Source of the DNA: Alkalicoccobacillus murimartini
Lineage (GTDB): Bacteria; Bacillota; Bacilli; Bacillales; Bacillaceae_D
DNA: 64,000 nucleotides
Direction: 5' to 3'
Assembly: GCF_030813245.1 (NCBI RefSeq)
Contig: NZ_JAUSUA010000001.1
Coordinates: 1,116,001-1,180,000 of the forward strand
Each line of letters begins with the position of its first letter. The first letter of the stretch is position 1. Of the stretch, positions 21,451-31,387 are shown in pieces. The notes under the pieces are model-generated. The model had not been told where the DNA came from. It searched no databases and saw nothing but the letters and a program-made list of their open reading frames with translations. Made by a program: the position numbers and the translations under genes.

Positions 21451-24216
21451 TTATTTTGCGTAGTACTTGCGAATAATCTCTGCATTGTGCGGAGTAAGAT
21501 CCGGGTATTCAGGGTCTTTCCCTACATCAGGAGAAACAACCCATGAGCGGGCACAAATTTCACCTTCTGCTTTTTCAACAAGTACAGCTAGATTTTCAAA
21601 GCCAGTTGCTTCAGCTGGAGCTTCGTCACGTCCGCCAGCGATGGTCACTTTTGAAACAATAAATAATTTTTCCAATTGACCTGCTGATTCAAGGAGCTCG
21701 CGTGTTTCTCCACTCGCATAAAGAGTTAGGGCCGATGTTAAAGATTTACCAATCACCTTGGCATTACGCGCTTCTTCTAATGCTTTTAGAACATCATCGC
21801 GCAAGGACATGAATGTCGTCCACTTCTGAACAAGAGCCTCGCTCTGCTCAAAGGTTTGAGCATCCGGCATATCTGTTAACTGGACACTCTCCTCAGTAAC
21901 ACCTGGGATGTGCTCCCATACTTCATCTGCTGTATGAGCTAAGATTGGTGCAGATAGCTTCACAAGAGAAACAAGTACGTCATACATCACAGTTTGGAAA
22001 GCACGTCTCTCAGGATGATCCGCATGTTCGATATACAATGTGTCTTTAGAGATATCCATATAGAACGAGCTAAGTTCAACCGTACAGAAATTGTGAATCA
22101 AATTGTAGACCGTTGAAAATTGGTACTGGTCATAAGCTTTTTTCACATCTTCAATTAACGTATTCAACTTAACCACCATAAAACGGTGAACCTCGCCCAT
22201 CTCTTCATAAGCTACACGATTTGTTGATGGATCAAAGTCATGCAAATTCCCTAACAAGAAACGGAACGTGTTACGGATTTTACGGTATACTTCTGACACT
22301 TGTTTCAAGATTTTATCTGACACGCGATGATCGGCTTGATAATCTACGGAAGATACCCATAAACGGAGGATATCGGCACCAAGTTGCTGCATCACTTTAA
22401 TTGGTGCGATGACATTTCCAACCGACTTACTCATTTTACGGCCATCTCCATCCATTGTGAAACCGTGGCTTAACACACCTTTGTATGGTGCTTTTCCAGT
22501 AACAGCAACGGAGGTTGAAAGAGATGAATTAAACCAGCCTCTGTATTGATCAGAGCCTTCCATATACAAGTCTGCTGGACGCTGTAGGTCATCTCTAGCA
22601 TGAAGAACAGCCTGATGAGATGATCCTGAGTCGAACCACACATCCATGATGTCTGTTTCTTTTGTAAATGTACCATTAGGACTGTGTTCAGACGTAAAAC
22701 CTTCTGGAAGAAGATCTTTTGCGTCCCACTCAAACCAGATGTTTGATCCATGTTCAGCAAATAGACTAGAGATGTGTGCAATCGTTTCATCCGTTAAAAT
22801 CACTTCTCCGTTTTCCCCATAAAGAACAGGAATTGGCACGCCCCATACACGTTGTCTAGAGATACACCAATCTCCACGATCACGGACCATATTGTGCAAA
22901 CGATTCTCTCCCCATGCCGGAGTCCACGTTGTCTCTTTAATCGCTTGTAGTAAGTCTTCACGAATGCGGTCAATAGAAGCGAACCATTGCGCAGTAGCAC
23001 GGAAAATTACAGGTTTTTTTGTTCTCCAATCGTGCGGATACGAGTGGGTAAAGAAACTTAACTTAAGAAGAGCTCCCACACTTTCTAGCTTTTCCGTAAT
23101 TGGTTTATTTGCTGAATCATAGAAAATCCCTTCGAATCCAGGTGCTTCATCTGTCATGACCCCTTTATCATCTACAGGGCACAACACATCTAGACCATAT
23201 TTTCTAGAAACAATAAAGTCATCTTCCCCGTGACCTGGTGCCGTATGAACACAGCCCGTTCCAGCATCAACAGTTACATGATCTCCACACATGACTAGGG
23301 ATTCACGATCATAAAATGGGTGCTGTGCTGTTACATATTCAAGCTCTGAGCCCTTCAGTGTTTTCACAACAGAATGTGCGTCCCACCCTAACTCTTCGAC
23401 AAGGCTATCTAATAATCCACTCGCTACAATGTAACGATCTGAACCGACTTCCACAACACTATATTCTAGGTCAGGATGAACACTAATACCTAGGTTGGCA
23501 GGAAGAGTCCAAGGTGTTGTTGTCCAAATAACAAATTTCTCATCACCATGTAATACTTCTTTACCATCCTTGACAGCAAACGCTACATACACTGACGCAG
23601 AGCGCTTATCGTGATACTCAATCTCCGCTTCAGCAAGTGCAGATTCTGATGTCGGCGACCAGTATACTGGTTTTTTGCCTTTATAGATCAAGCCTTTTTT
23701 GGCCATATCCCCAAACACTTTAATCTGTTCTGCTTCGTACTCTTTATCTAACGTAATGTATGGATTCCACCAATCACCACGCACACCTAGTCTCATAAAT
23801 TGCTCTCTCTGGTTAGCCACTTGTTCTCTAGCATATTTCTCACAAAGCGCACGGAATTCAGCCGTAGTCATTTCTTTGCGTTTAATCTTCTTGTTTTTAG
23901 TTAACGCCGTCTCAATTGGAAGACCATGCGTATCCCAACCTGGTACGTAAGGGGCTTGGAAACCATTCATTGATTTGTAGCGGACAATAAAATCTTTAAT
24001 AATTTTATTCAACGCGTGTCCGATGTGAATGTCACCATTGGCATATGGAGGTCCATCATGTAAAACAAAAAGTGGTTTGCCTTCTCCACGTTTTTGTACC
24101 TTTTCATAAATGTTCATGTCATCCCAAATTTGTTGTTGTTTCGGCTCCCTATTCGGCAGACCTCCACGCATTGGAAATTCTGTTTTAGGCATAAGTAAAG
24201 TATCTTTGTAATCCAT
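21451..24216 (-). CDS. ileS: Isoleucyl-tRNA synthetase
   Basis: IleRS charges tRNA-Ile. The 921-residue class I enzyme has the HIGH motif in [18 protein letters not shown] near 55-72, a large CP1 editing domain (about 200-390, with [13 protein letters not shown]), and the KMSKS loop in [12 protein letters not shown] near 595. The ATG at 24216 is preceded by GGAGG; an adjacent in-frame ATG at 24219 is equally possible. The protein lacks a C-terminal four-cysteine zinc cluster: only one Cys (EICARSW) lies near the end, so it resembles the type without a zinc tail. Expression is controlled by the T-box leader upstream. Confidence 0.97.
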   Translation of the reverse strand: MDYKDTLLMPKTEFPMRGGLPNREPKQQQIWDDMNIYEKVQKRGEGKPLFVLHDGPPYANGDIHIGHALNKIIKDFIVRYKSMNGFQAPYVPGWDTHGLPIETALTKNKKIKRKEMTTAEFRALCEKYAREQVANQREQFMRLGVRGDWWNPYITLDKEYEAEQIKVFGDMAKKGLIYKGKKPVYWSPTSESALAEAEIEYHDKRSASVYVAFAVKDGKEVLHGDEKFVIWTTTPWTLPANLGISVHPDLEYSVVEVGSDRYIVASGLLDSLVEELGWDAHSVVKTLKGSELEYVTAQHPFYDRESLVMCGDHVTVDAGTGCVHTAPGHGEDDFIVSRKYGLDVLCPVDDKGVMTDEAPGFEGIFYDSANKPITEKLESVGALLKLSFFTHSYPHDWRTKKPVIFRATAQWFASIDRIREDLLQAIKETTWTPAWGENRLHNMVRDRGDWCISRQRVWGVPIPVLYGENGEVILTDETIAHISSLFAEHGSNIWFEWDAKDLLPEGFTSEHSPNGTFTKETDIMDVWFDSGSSHQAVLHARDDLQRPADLYMEGSDQYRGWFNSSLSTSVAVTGKAPYKGVLSHGFTMDGDGRKMSKSVGNVIAPIKVMQQLGADILRLWVSSVDYQADHRVSDKILKQVSEVYRKIRNTFRFLLGNLHDFDPSTNRVAYEEMGEVHRFMVVKLNTLIEDVKKAYDQYQFSTVYNLIHNFCTVELSSFYMDISKDTLYIEHADHPERRAFQTVMYDVLVSLVKLSAPILAHTADEVWEHIPGVTEESVQLTDMPDAQTFEQSEALVQKWTTFMSLRDDVLKALEEARNAKVIGKSLTSALTLYASGETRELLESAGQLEKLFIVSKVTIAGGRDEAPAEATGFENLAVLVEKAEGEICARSWVVSPDVGKDPEYPDLTPHNAEIIRKYYAK

Positions 24217-24243
24217 CATTATTCCTCCTTGTTCTTCTCAAAA

Positions 24244-24500
24244 AAACAGAAAAAACCTCTCATCCCAGAAAGGGACGAGAGGTTCTCCCGTGGTACCACC
24301 CTAATTTAAAGACTTGTATCGTCTTTACTTTAGCATTCGTAACGTGAATGACTCGTTGTAGCCTACTGCCGATCATTCGGGTTCAGTACAAAACAAATAG
24401 GTGATTCATACATAAACGTCATATCGGGCTCTCACCATCCCCGATTCGCTTAAGATGAGCTTGATTATGTATCGGTCCTATTCCTAGTCTTAGCATCATA
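24244..24500 (-). promoter_or_regulatory. T-box riboswitch of ileS, isoleucine specifier
   Basis: The minus strand carries the conserved T-box AGGGTGGTACCACG (24289-24302) 3-5 bases before a terminator hairpin (AACCTCTCGTCCC/GGGATGAGAGGTT, 24254-24284, then TTTTTT). In stem I the specifier loop reads GAATCACC with codon ATC at 24403-24405, which matches isoleucine. Uncharged tRNA-Ile would pair with the specifier and the TGG of the T-box bulge and stabilise the antiterminator, switching ileS on during isoleucine starvation. Confidence 0.95.
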
Positions 24501-24516
24501 TAGTTTTAGTATGAAT

Positions 24517-24545
24517 AGTATATGCGAAGCTTTTTGTAAACGCAA
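24517..24545 (-). promoter_or_regulatory. Sigma-A promoter for the ileS T-box leader
   Basis: TTGCGT (24540-24545), 17 bases, then TATACT (24517-24522) on the minus strand. The start would lie about ten bases further, at the 5' end of the T-box leader. Confidence 0.75.
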
Positions 24546-24559
24546 GTGCACGCTTATAA

Positions 24560-25060
24560 TTAGGCTTTTTCTTCAAAAACCGACTGATCTTCAGCTTGTT
24601 CCTCGTCAAAAGTATCCCAATCATCTGTTTGAAGCATTTCAAGCTGAGCTTCAATTAACATCTTAAAGCGCATCTTATAGACAGAGGCCTGTTTCTTAAG
24701 CTCTTCCATCTCCATCATAACCTTACGAGACTTAGTTAAAGCATCATTCACAATACGGTTCGCATTCTTTTCTGCTTCTTTCACAATTAATTGCGATTCC
24801 TTCTGTGCATTACGGCGAAGTTCCTCTGCAGCTTCTTGTGCAACAAGAATAGACTTGTTTAGCGTTTCCTCGATGTTGTTAAAATGATCTAACTTCTCTT
24901 CCAATTTGGTAACCTGCTCAAAGAGGTCTTTCTTTTCTCTTAGCACGGACTCATAATCCTTAATTACCTGGTCAAGAAATTCGTTTACTTCATCCTCATC
25001 GTAGCCGCGAAAGGCACGAGTAAATTCTTTGTTATGGATGTCTAATGGGGTTAAAGGCAT
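24560..25060 (-). CDS. divIVA: Cell-division initiation/polar scaffold protein DivIVA
   Basis: DivIVA is a coiled-coil scaffold that binds negatively curved membrane at poles and septa, recruiting MinJ/MinCD and, during sporulation, RacA. It begins MPLTPLDIHNKEFTRAFRGY, the conserved membrane-binding N-terminal domain, and is predicted helical from residue 30 onward (NIEETLNKSILVAQEAAEEL near 64-83). I chose the ATG at 25060 (166 residues), with GGAGGTGG upstream; the reading from 25078 would add an unconserved MTEVAL. It ends in an acidic tail. It lies at the head of the gene order divIVA-ileS as in B. subtilis. Confidence 0.96.
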   Translation of the reverse strand: MPLTPLDIHNKEFTRAFRGYDEDEVNEFLDQVIKDYESVLREKKDLFEQVTKLEEKLDHFNNIEETLNKSILVAQEAAEELRRNAQKESQLIVKEAEKNANRIVNDALTKSRKVMMEMEELKKQASVYKMRFKMLIEAQLEMLQTDDWDTFDEEQAEDQSVFEEKA

Positions 25061-25149
25061 TAATGCCACCTCCGTCAATTTGCGTTTTGTTTTGGCAGAT
25101 CATGCCTACCTGTTAAGAATGTTATGAACTTTATAGATATACCTCTTAC

Positions 25150-25179
25150 ATTCTACCTTATGTAATGCAAGCCTGTCAG
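25150..25179 (-). promoter_or_regulatory. Promoter candidate for divIVA
   Basis: CTGACA (25174-25179), an 18-base spacer and TAGAAT (25150-25155) are read on the minus strand. The -35 overlaps the ylmH stop codon. The leader before divIVA would be about 80 bases. Confidence 0.55.
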
Positions 25180-25949
25180 CCTTTTTTCGCCCAACGAGCA
25201 CGAATTTTTTCTTTTTTTGTCGTTCCTTCGATCATAAGCAGTCTACTGCGTCCCCATCCCCGAACCGAAAGATGGTCGCCTTCTCGCACTACAAAGGCTG
25301 ATTGCTCCGTTTGACGCCAATTCACTTTGACCAATCCTCGTTCGACAGCATCCGCTGCTTTTGAACGTGACACGCGATATATTTGTGCTAACACAGTGTC
25401 AAGTCGAAGTGAACTAATGGTACCAGCTGCTTCTATCCATTTTTCTTCTGGTAAATGAAAATGATCTAACGAACGTTCCTGAAAATCAATCGTTGCGCGG
25501 CCAGCTGATAAGACATTCATCCGAACGTAGTCAGCGGACTCTGAAGCAACTATTAGCTGAATTCGACCATCGTCAACCGTCATATCCCCAAACTTTTCAC
25601 GGCGTAATCCTGAACCCATCAGAGCTCCTAATACATCACGATGAGAGAGTTGAATAAACTTTACAGGGTATGATGCCTCAAGCAACGTCAAAGGCCATTC
25701 GTCCGGATCTAATACCAAATAGGAAGGATGAATATAGGCTCTTGAGCGCTCTGTACCAGTAGCACCACCCCACATCTTGACCAGTACATCATCCTGTTGT
25801 CCGATTAACGATTGAACAATGTCTTGCTGACGAGGATCAAGGAAGTCAGTCATCTTATCCTGATGCCTGAGCTCCGCATTCTCCTTCCAGGTTAATACCT
25901 GATCAATAAATGGTCGTTCCTCTGGTCGAAAATGATCGTATAAGGTCAT
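25176..25949 (-). CDS. S4-domain RNA-binding protein YlmH
   Basis: The 257-residue protein has the YlmH-type N-terminal fold (LYDHFRPEERPFIDQVL...) and a C-terminal S4 domain (about residues 180-245; LRLDTVLAQIYRVSRSKAAD). YlmH homologues bind 50S subunits with peptidyl-tRNA and can act in ribosome rescue, so it may be a functional partner of RqcH in this same window. The start overlaps the ylmG stop (25946-25949), implying coupling within the ylm cluster. Confidence 0.9.
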   Translation of the reverse strand: MTLYDHFRPEERPFIDQVLTWKENAELRHQDKMTDFLDPRQQDIVQSLIGQQDDVLVKMWGGATGTERSRAYIHPSYLVLDPDEWPLTLLEASYPVKFIQLSHRDVLGALMGSGLRREKFGDMTVDDGRIQLIVASESADYVRMNVLSAGRATIDFQERSLDHFHLPEEKWIEAAGTISSLRLDTVLAQIYRVSRSKAADAVERGLVKVNWRQTEQSAFVVREGDHLSVRGWGRSRLLMIEGTTKKEKIRARWAKKG

Positions 25950-26212
25950 AGTAGATAAGTAACGAATAGAAACCTTAACCCATTCGTTGCCATGTTCAAT
26001 ACTAAAAGAGAAACGATAGGTGACAAGTCAATCATACCAAGTCTCGGTACAAATTGACGGAACATGTCAATGTATGGCTCTACCAGTCTGCCAATCATTT
26101 GCCCAATAGATGATTCCCTAGCATTCGGAAACCAAGACATTAAAACCCATGCTAATATAAGAAAAGAATATAACCTTGCCGCTTGAAGAATCAAATATAA
26201 TAAAACTTCCAT
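25946..26212 (-). CDS. YggT-family membrane protein YlmG
   Basis: An 88-residue protein with two hydrophobic helices (about residues 3-26 and 66-86) separated by a polar loop containing SWFPNARESSIGQMIGRLVEP, the YggT signature. Members sit next to sepF in Firmicutes, cyanobacteria and plastids and affect septum or nucleoid organisation in some; the mechanism is unknown. It lies 21 bases after sepF and overlaps ylmH by 4. Confidence 0.9.
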   Translation of the reverse strand: MEVLLYLILQAARLYSFLILAWVLMSWFPNARESSIGQMIGRLVEPYIDMFRQFVPRLGMIDLSPIVSLLVLNMATNGLRFLFVTYLL

Positions 26213-26233
26213 ACCCTTCTACTTCCCCCGTTT

Positions 26234-26713
26234 CTAATACCTATCAAATTCATTAGAGATCATCTCTGTGATATTACCAGAGATTTCTACATTATCCGGT
26301 GTACACAAAAAGATGTTTGTCCCTAGCTTGTGAATATCCCCACTAATAGCATAAACCGTACCACTTAAGAAGTGCACCATATGCCTTGCCTGTTCATCAG
26401 GTAGACGCTGCATGTTAATAATCACGGCTTTACGATTTTTTAAGTGATCAGCTATTTGCTGAGCTTCGTCATCTGATCTGGGCTCCATTAAGACCATCTT
26501 AGATGATTTTTGTGCACTTTGTAAGCTGACAACATTAGCTTGTGATGAAACGGACTGCTGTGTATCTTTAGGTTGTGTATGTTGAACATGCGACTGATTA
26601 CGCGCTTTGCGAGTTGGCTTTTCACCCTCAGTATTGTCATCTACAACTCTTTCATACTCTTCTACATGCTCGTCCATCGCAAAATAGTCTCTAAATTTAG
26701 ATTTAAAGCTCAT
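26234..26713 (-). CDS. sepF: Cell division protein SepF
   Basis: SepF polymerises into rings that bundle FtsZ filaments and anchor them to the membrane through an N-terminal amphipathic helix. The helix is visible in MSFKSKFRDYFAMDEHVEEY. A polar linker (about residues 25-75) follows, then the DUF552 core (SKMVLMEPRSDDEAQQIADHL to the end, 159 residues), which has the polymerisation and FtsZ-binding surfaces. Its place in the ylm cluster two genes from divIVA and about 5 kb from ftsZ is conserved. Confidence 0.95.
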   Translation of the reverse strand: MSFKSKFRDYFAMDEHVEEYERVVDDNTEGEKPTRKARNQSHVQHTQPKDTQQSVSSQANVVSLQSAQKSSKMVLMEPRSDDEAQQIADHLKNRKAVIINMQRLPDEQARHMVHFLSGTVYAISGDIHKLGTNIFLCTPDNVEISGNITEMISNEFDRY

Positions 26714-26734
26714 GGTTTTCTCCCTCCTACCATA

Positions 26735-27427
26735 TTAGTCTGCCTTTGTTTCGTTCCCAACTAAAGCTGTACCTATTCGAATGAATGTCGCTCCTTCTTC
26801 CACAGCCACACGATAGTCGTTGGACATGCCCATAGAAAGCTCTGAACATGGAGCATAGGGTAGTTGAAGTGCTGCCACTTCATCTCTTAATTCTCTTAAT
26901 GCTTTGAATATCGGTCTCGTCTTCTCAGCATCCTCCGTGAATGGAGCCATTGTCATTAATCCCACAATGGTAATCGAAGGATATGCTTCTAGTTTTTCAA
27001 CAAAAGAGATCACTTCTTCTGGATTTAGCCCTGACTTTGACGTCTCACCAGACACATTCACTTGAACAAAGCATTGGACCTTTTGAGAATCACCACTTTG
27101 CTTCTGAAACTCTTTAGCTAGTGACAAGCGGTCCAATGAATGAAAGTAATCAAATTCATTAATAACTTGCTTCACCTTTCTTGATTGAAGTGAACCAATA
27201 AAATGCCAATACCCTTGATTTCCAATTGCTTTTTTCTTTTCTAGACCTGATTCAGCGCGATTTTCACCAATATGTGTGACACCAGCTTCTAACGCTTTGC
27301 GAGTTGTTTCCTCACTGACATATTTCGTTACAGCAATTACGTTAACATCTTTGGTCTGACGATTCGATTTCACACAGGCTTCTTGGATCTGTGATTGAAT
27401 CGATTGAAATTGTTCTTCAACTGACAA
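26735..27427 (-). CDS. PLP-binding protein of the YggS/PROSC family (YlmE)
   Basis: The 230-residue TIM-barrel protein binds pyridoxal 5'-phosphate; the lysine lies in VNVIAVTKYVSEE near residue 35. HIGENRAESGLEKK, HFIGSLQSRKV and LSMGMSNDYRVAVEEG are family signatures. Members keep free PLP and amino- or keto-acid pools balanced and have no known enzymatic turnover. It is 17 bases from pgeF and 21 bases from sepF, consistent with one transcript. Confidence 0.92.
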   Translation of the reverse strand: MSVEEQFQSIQSQIQEACVKSNRQTKDVNVIAVTKYVSEETTRKALEAGVTHIGENRAESGLEKKKAIGNQGYWHFIGSLQSRKVKQVINEFDYFHSLDRLSLAKEFQKQSGDSQKVQCFVQVNVSGETSKSGLNPEEVISFVEKLEAYPSITIVGLMTMAPFTEDAEKTRPIFKALRELRDEVAALQLPYAPCSELSMGMSNDYRVAVEEGATFIRIGTALVGNETKAD

Positions 27428-27443
27428 AGTTCTACACCTCTAC

Positions 27444-28271
27444 TTAACGTTGTCCAATTACACTCATCATTCTTCCTGTGGTACCATGGTCTCCTCTATG
27501 GGAAAACATTCGTTCATCTGAGAACGTACAAATAGATGAAAGATAAATGTTCGATTCATGTATACCCGCTTGTAACAGCAGACTTTTGTTTAATTGTTTT
27601 AAGTCAAGAAGAAATCGTCCATTCTCTTTTTGAATATATGGTTTCTTCATCTCTACAGAAAGACAGTGATCAACTGCTTTAATGACCACATCGTTAACTT
27701 CATACGCTTCCCCACTTATAGATGGGCCAATTAGTACATGAATGTCTTTTGCCTCAATACCCTCTTCAGATTGCCAACGTGAAATCATACGAGGACCAAT
27801 TTGACCAACAGTGCCTTTCCAACCGGCATGAGCAAGACCAATGGTTTGGTAGGATGGTGCAATAAAAAACAAAGGCACGCAATCAGCATAAAGGCTTGTT
27901 AGCAAAATTCCCGTATCGCGTGTATATAATCCATCTGTTCCAGCAATGGCGGATTGCAAACTCTCCGTTCCTAAGCCTGCATCTTGTTTACTTACTTTCA
28001 CAATTTTCGTTTCATGGACCTGTTCTCCTACTATCCAAGTGGACAATGGATACCCAAGTTCTTCTGCTAATTTGTGACGGTTATTCACTACATCCCTATC
28101 CGAATCAGCAACATGTAAACCTAAATTAAATGATGAAAAAGGAGACTGACTTACTCCTCCATGTCGAGTGGTAAAACCTGCCGTTAATCCAGGGTATTGA
28201 TCTGTTAATACTCCCGCTTCTAAAAATGAAGAGGAAACAGGTCGTAAGGTCTGACCTTCATTCGAATGCAT
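27444..28271 (-). CDS. pgeF: Peptidoglycan editing factor PgeF / purine nucleoside phosphorylase-like (YlmD)
   Basis: A multicopper-oxidase-like (Cu-oxidase_4, YfiH/LACC1) protein. The metal-binding residues appear in FTTRHGGVS near residue 35, YADCVPLFFI near 130 and GLAHAGWKGTV near 148. E. coli YfiH keeps L-Ser out of UDP-MurNAc-peptides, and YlmD-type enzymes show adenosine deaminase and purine nucleoside phosphorylase activity, so the physiological role here is open. The ATG at 28271 (275 residues) follows GAAGGGATG; the reading to 28304 has a poorer ribosome site. Confidence 0.88.
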   Translation of the reverse strand: MHSNEGQTLRPVSSSFLEAGVLTDQYPGLTAGFTTRHGGVSQSPFSSFNLGLHVADSDRDVVNNRHKLAEELGYPLSTWIVGEQVHETKIVKVSKQDAGLGTESLQSAIAGTDGLYTRDTGILLTSLYADCVPLFFIAPSYQTIGLAHAGWKGTVGQIGPRMISRWQSEEGIEAKDIHVLIGPSISGEAYEVNDVVIKAVDHCLSVEMKKPYIQKENGRFLLDLKQLNKSLLLQAGIHESNIYLSSICTFSDERMFSHRGDHGTTGRMMSVIGQR

Positions 28272-28355
28272 ATGTGAACATCCCTTCAAAAAAATCACTA
28301 GCATACTGATTCCATGCGTCTAGTGTACCACATGTGGCCATGTCAATAAACGACT

Positions 28356-28661
28356 TTATTCCTGCTTAGTCGTTCGTAGAGACGGCTTCTGTACAAAGTT
28401 TGCCTGTGTAGGGTTCGCTCGAAATGGCTGTGTCATTTTTACCAAAATAACATCAGAACCAATTTTGATAATATTTGTCCATGGAATGACCACCTCTTCA
28501 TCCTTGCCAAACAAACTCATGACTTTTCCTGTACTGCTAATGATAATTGATTCAATTTGCCCACTATCTAAGTTAAGATCGAGATCCGTTAAATGCCCAA
28601 GCCTTTTGCCTGTTTCTAAATTCACTATATCCTTTGCCTGAAGGTCTGAAATCTTCATCAT
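28356..28661 (-). CDS. PRC-barrel protein, YlmC/YmxH family sporulation protein
   Basis: A 101-residue single PRC-barrel domain (MMKISDLQAKDIVNLETGKRL... VVIPWTNIIKIGSDVILV). The family is nearly confined to spore formers and is usually placed beside sigG; its biochemical role is not known. The ATG at 28661 lies eight bases after GGAG; the next codon is also ATG. The terminator of sigG separates it from sigG, so it likely starts a separate transcript leading into pgeF. Confidence 0.88.
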   Translation of the reverse strand: MMKISDLQAKDIVNLETGKRLGHLTDLDLNLDSGQIESIIISSTGKVMSLFGKDEEVVIPWTNIIKIGSDVILVKMTQPFRANPTQANFVQKPSLRTTKQE

Positions 28662-28709
28662 CGTTATCACTCCTTACCTCATGTATATGACGGGCTTTCT
28701 GTGAACATG

Positions 28710-28761
28710 AAAAAAAGACCTAACTCTTGGTCAGTAAATGACCGGAGTATAGATCTTTTTT
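28710..28761 (-). terminator. Intrinsic terminator of sigG
   Basis: A long imperfect stem pairs AAAGATCTATACTCCGGTCA with TGACCAAGAGTTAGGTCTTT around TTTAC on the minus strand and is followed by TTTTTTC. It lies 7 bases after the sigG stop. Confidence 0.8.
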
Positions 28762-28767
28762 GTTAAA

Positions 28768-29553
28768 TTAGCTCTGTACGTACTTATTCATCTGATTAAT
28801 CGCCGCTTTTTCAAGTCTAGACACCTGCGCTTGAGAAATACCGATTTCATCCGCCACTTCCATCTGTGTTTTGCCTTGGAAGAAACGCATATTCAAAATG
28901 AGCTTTTCGCGGTCATTCAATCGGATCATTGCTTCTTTTAGCGCAATATCTTCCACCCACTTAACGTCTTTGTTCCGTTCATCACTAATCTGATCCATAA
29001 CAAAGATTGGGTCTCCCCCATCATTATATATAGGCTCAAATAATGATACAGGGTCCTGAATAGCATCTAATGCAAAGACAACATCTTCTTTCGGTACCTC
29101 TAGCACACGAGCAATTTCTTGAACAGTAGGTTCTTTTTCTCTTCTTTTTTCCGCCATTAAATGATCACGAACTTGTAAAGCCTTATATGCAATATCACGT
29201 AAAGAACGAGAAACTCGTATTGGATTATTGTCTCTTAAATATCGGCGAATTTCTCCGATAATCATGGGAACTGCATAGGTAGAGAACTTCACATTTTGAC
29301 CTAGATCAAAGTTATCAATAGACTTCATCAATCCAATACAGCCAACTTGAAATAAATCATCCACAAATTCACCACGATTGTTAAATCGTTGTATCACACT
29401 TAGAACTAACCTTAGGTTCCCATTCACCAGCTCTTCACGCGCTGGTAGATAGCCATCTTGAAGCTGCCGGAACAGCTCACGCATTTCCGTGTTTTTAAGT
29501 ACCGGTAAGGTAGATGTATCTACACCGCAAATTTCAACTTTATGTCGTGTCAA
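28768..29553 (-). CDS. sigG: RNA polymerase sigma-G (late forespore)
   Basis: Sigma-G drives late forespore gene expression after engulfment. The 261-residue sigma-70 family protein starts MTRHKVEICGVDTSTLPVLK and shows region 2 (LVNGNLRLVLSVIQRFNN... DDLFQVGCIGLMKSIDNFD... VKFSTYAVPMIIGEIRRYLRD) and region 4 (IGISQAQVSRLEKAAINQM). It is nearly identical in pattern to B. subtilis SigG. The usual order spoIIGA-sigE-sigG is kept. Its 143-base upstream gap could hold a sigma-F or sigma-G promoter, but I found no clean match. Confidence 0.98.
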   Translation of the reverse strand: MTRHKVEICGVDTSTLPVLKNTEMRELFRQLQDGYLPAREELVNGNLRLVLSVIQRFNNRGEFVDDLFQVGCIGLMKSIDNFDLGQNVKFSTYAVPMIIGEIRRYLRDNNPIRVSRSLRDIAYKALQVRDHLMAEKRREKEPTVQEIARVLEVPKEDVVFALDAIQDPVSLFEPIYNDGGDPIFVMDQISDERNKDVKWVEDIALKEAMIRLNDREKLILNMRFFQGKTQMEVADEIGISQAQVSRLEKAAINQMNKYVQS

Positions 29554-29696
29554 TTTCTTACCCTCCTGTAATTTGGGAGATGATGTCTAGTAAAGTATCT
29601 CCTTGGAAGGGAAAAATATGCACATGACAATGGGTATAAATACGTCCAAAACGATCCACGCTTACTCTCTCTAGTTCAAATTTTTTCAGACAATCT

Positions 29697-30410
29697 TTAG
29701 ACCATTTTATTAAATTCTTTTTGGAGTCTTTTTATGATTCGTTTCTCTAATCGTGAAATATAGGATTGTGAAATCCCAAGCATATCTGCTACTTCTTTTT
29801 GCGTCTTTTCTTCAAAGCCAGCTAAACCAAAGCGTAGCTCCATAATTTGCTTTTCACGGGCATTTAGAGTGTGAAGTGCTTTTTTGAGAAGCTTCCGATC
29901 AACTTTTTCTTCTATACCTTTCGTAATAATATCCTCTTCTGTTCCCAGTACATCAGATAATAGTAGTTCATTTCCATCCCAATCGATATTTAACGGCTCA
30001 TCAAATGAAACCTCTGAACGTGTTTTGTTATTTCTACGCAAGTACATTAGAATCTCATTTTCAATGCAACGAGATGCATACGTTGCTAGCTTGATCTTTT
30101 TCTCCGGATTAAATGTGTTCACTGCTTTTATTAATCCGATCGTACCAATACTAATTAAATCTTCAATATTGATGCCTGTATTTTCAAATTTCCTCGCAAT
30201 ATATACGACTAAACGCAGGTTTCTCTCAATAAGGATAGAACGTACAGCTTGATCACCACTGGGAAGCTTCAACAGTAGATCCGCCTCTTCTTCTTTGGAT
30301 AGCGGTGGAGGTAAGGCTTCGCTTCCACCTATGTAATAGATTTCATCTGCCTTCATGCCCAATCGATGTAAGACACGGTACCAAACTAGCGTCATTTTTA
30401 ATTTAATCAT
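29697..30410 (-). CDS. sigE: RNA polymerase sigma-E precursor (early mother cell)
   Basis: Sigma-E directs the early mother-cell programme. It is made as an inactive precursor, and the first 25-30 residues ([20 protein letters not shown]...) form the hydrophobic amphipathic pro-sequence removed by SpoIIGA. Region 2 ([55 protein letters not shown]) and region 4 ([20 protein letters not shown]) are highly conserved. The pro-sequence is slightly shorter than in B. subtilis. It follows spoIIGA by 31 bases in the spoIIG operon. Confidence 0.98.
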   Translation of the reverse strand: MIKLKMTLVWYRVLHRLGMKADEIYYIGGSEALPPPLSKEEEADLLLKLPSGDQAVRSILIERNLRLVVYIARKFENTGINIEDLISIGTIGLIKAVNTFNPEKKIKLATYASRCIENEILMYLRRNNKTRSEVSFDEPLNIDWDGNELLLSDVLGTEEDIITKGIEEKVDRKLLKKALHTLNAREKQIMELRFGLAGFEEKTQKEVADMLGISQSYISRLEKRIIKRLQKEFNKMV

Positions 30411-30441
30411 TGTTACCTCCTCATGAGCTTTTATTTAGGCA

Positions 30442-31359
30442 TTAGGCTAACTGTTCTTCAGGGATTCCTAGCACTTGCTTTGGATGGAGAATCGCTTTGT
30501 ATAACCCATCTGGTGAAAATTCCATTTGCTGCACACCCACTAACACATGAGTCGATCGATATACTTGATCTTGAAAACGAACTTTGACTTCGTCTGGTTT
30601 AATCGCAGCTAAAAAAGGTTGGGACTGTCCAACTGCTCGAAATGGAATGATGCGCAAGCGATCACTAAGCCATTGAGTGTTTGATGATGAATCGTCCATG
30701 TTTAGATGAAGCATAGCCTTCACTACGTCTTGTCCAAAAGCTTCTTCTAATAGATTCGCCTCTATAATCATTACTGGTACGCGGGTGATCGGATCTCTAA
30801 GTTGATTCCCACTATCAATCAAGCCATCCATTTTAAAACAATGTTCACCAATAGAAATCTCAACTTTAGCTAACTGCTGAAAATTAACAGCTTTTGTCTC
30901 AATTGTGTCAAAACGATGTTTGGAAAAATACCATACAAGCGGAAACCCCAGTACAACTAATAGCCAACTTACTGGACTACCAATTGATGTTTCTGTCCGC
31001 AACCCACTAGAAAATAGATCTAGTTCCGTCTGCCAAAAGAAATGAAGAGCAAACAATGCTCCACCCGTCATAAAGGTCACAAAATAAAACATTGCTAAGC
31101 CCTGCACATAATACGTCCATCTTTTGTAGCCAAAGGCAATGAGAATAATAAAGGCAGAATAAATCAATTTCGTTACAGGATGATAAAACCAGCTAGCAAC
31201 AGGAGTAAACATCAGAAACACAATCATTGAAGCAAATAGTGCTGCCAATCCAAATCGTACTTTCGTATGACGACGTTTTAAAACCAATGCCGTTAACAAG
31301 AGTAAAAGATAATCAATCAGATAGTTCAGCACCCAAATGAGATCCAAATATATTGTCAT
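30442..31359 (-). CDS. spoIIGA: Sigma-E processing peptidase SpoIIGA
   Basis: SpoIIGA is the membrane aspartic protease that cleaves pro-sigma-E in the mother cell in response to forespore SpoIIR. Five hydrophobic segments span about residues 1-150 (MTIYLDLIWVLNYLIDYLLL first). The soluble domain has the protease motif DGLIDSGNQLRDP near residue 182, with the catalytic Asp in DSGN. The 305-residue length is typical. A promoter with the unusual 22-base spacing of spoIIG lies immediately upstream. Confidence 0.96.
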   Translation of the reverse strand: MTIYLDLIWVLNYLIDYLLLLLTALVLKRRHTKVRFGLAALFASMIVFLMFTPVASWFYHPVTKLIYSAFIILIAFGYKRWTYYVQGLAMFYFVTFMTGGALFALHFFWQTELDLFSSGLRTETSIGSPVSWLLVVLGFPLVWYFSKHRFDTIETKAVNFQQLAKVEISIGEHCFKMDGLIDSGNQLRDPITRVPVMIIEANLLEEAFGQDVVKAMLHLNMDDSSSNTQWLSDRLRIIPFRAVGQSQPFLAAIKPDEVKVRFQDQVYRSTHVLVGVQQMEFSPDGLYKAILHPKQVLGIPEEQLA

Positions 31360-31387
31360 CGGATCAAACCCCTTCTGAATGACTCCC

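Noticed and set aside
22470-22790. Minus-strand 106-codon ORF within ileS
   Set aside because: It is an alternative frame on the same strand inside the ileS catalytic domain and has no independent support.
29554-29696. Sigma-F/sigma-G promoter before sigG
   Set aside because: The region contains GTATT and CATATTTT words about 18 bases apart, but neither spacing nor -10 fits the consensus well enough to call.
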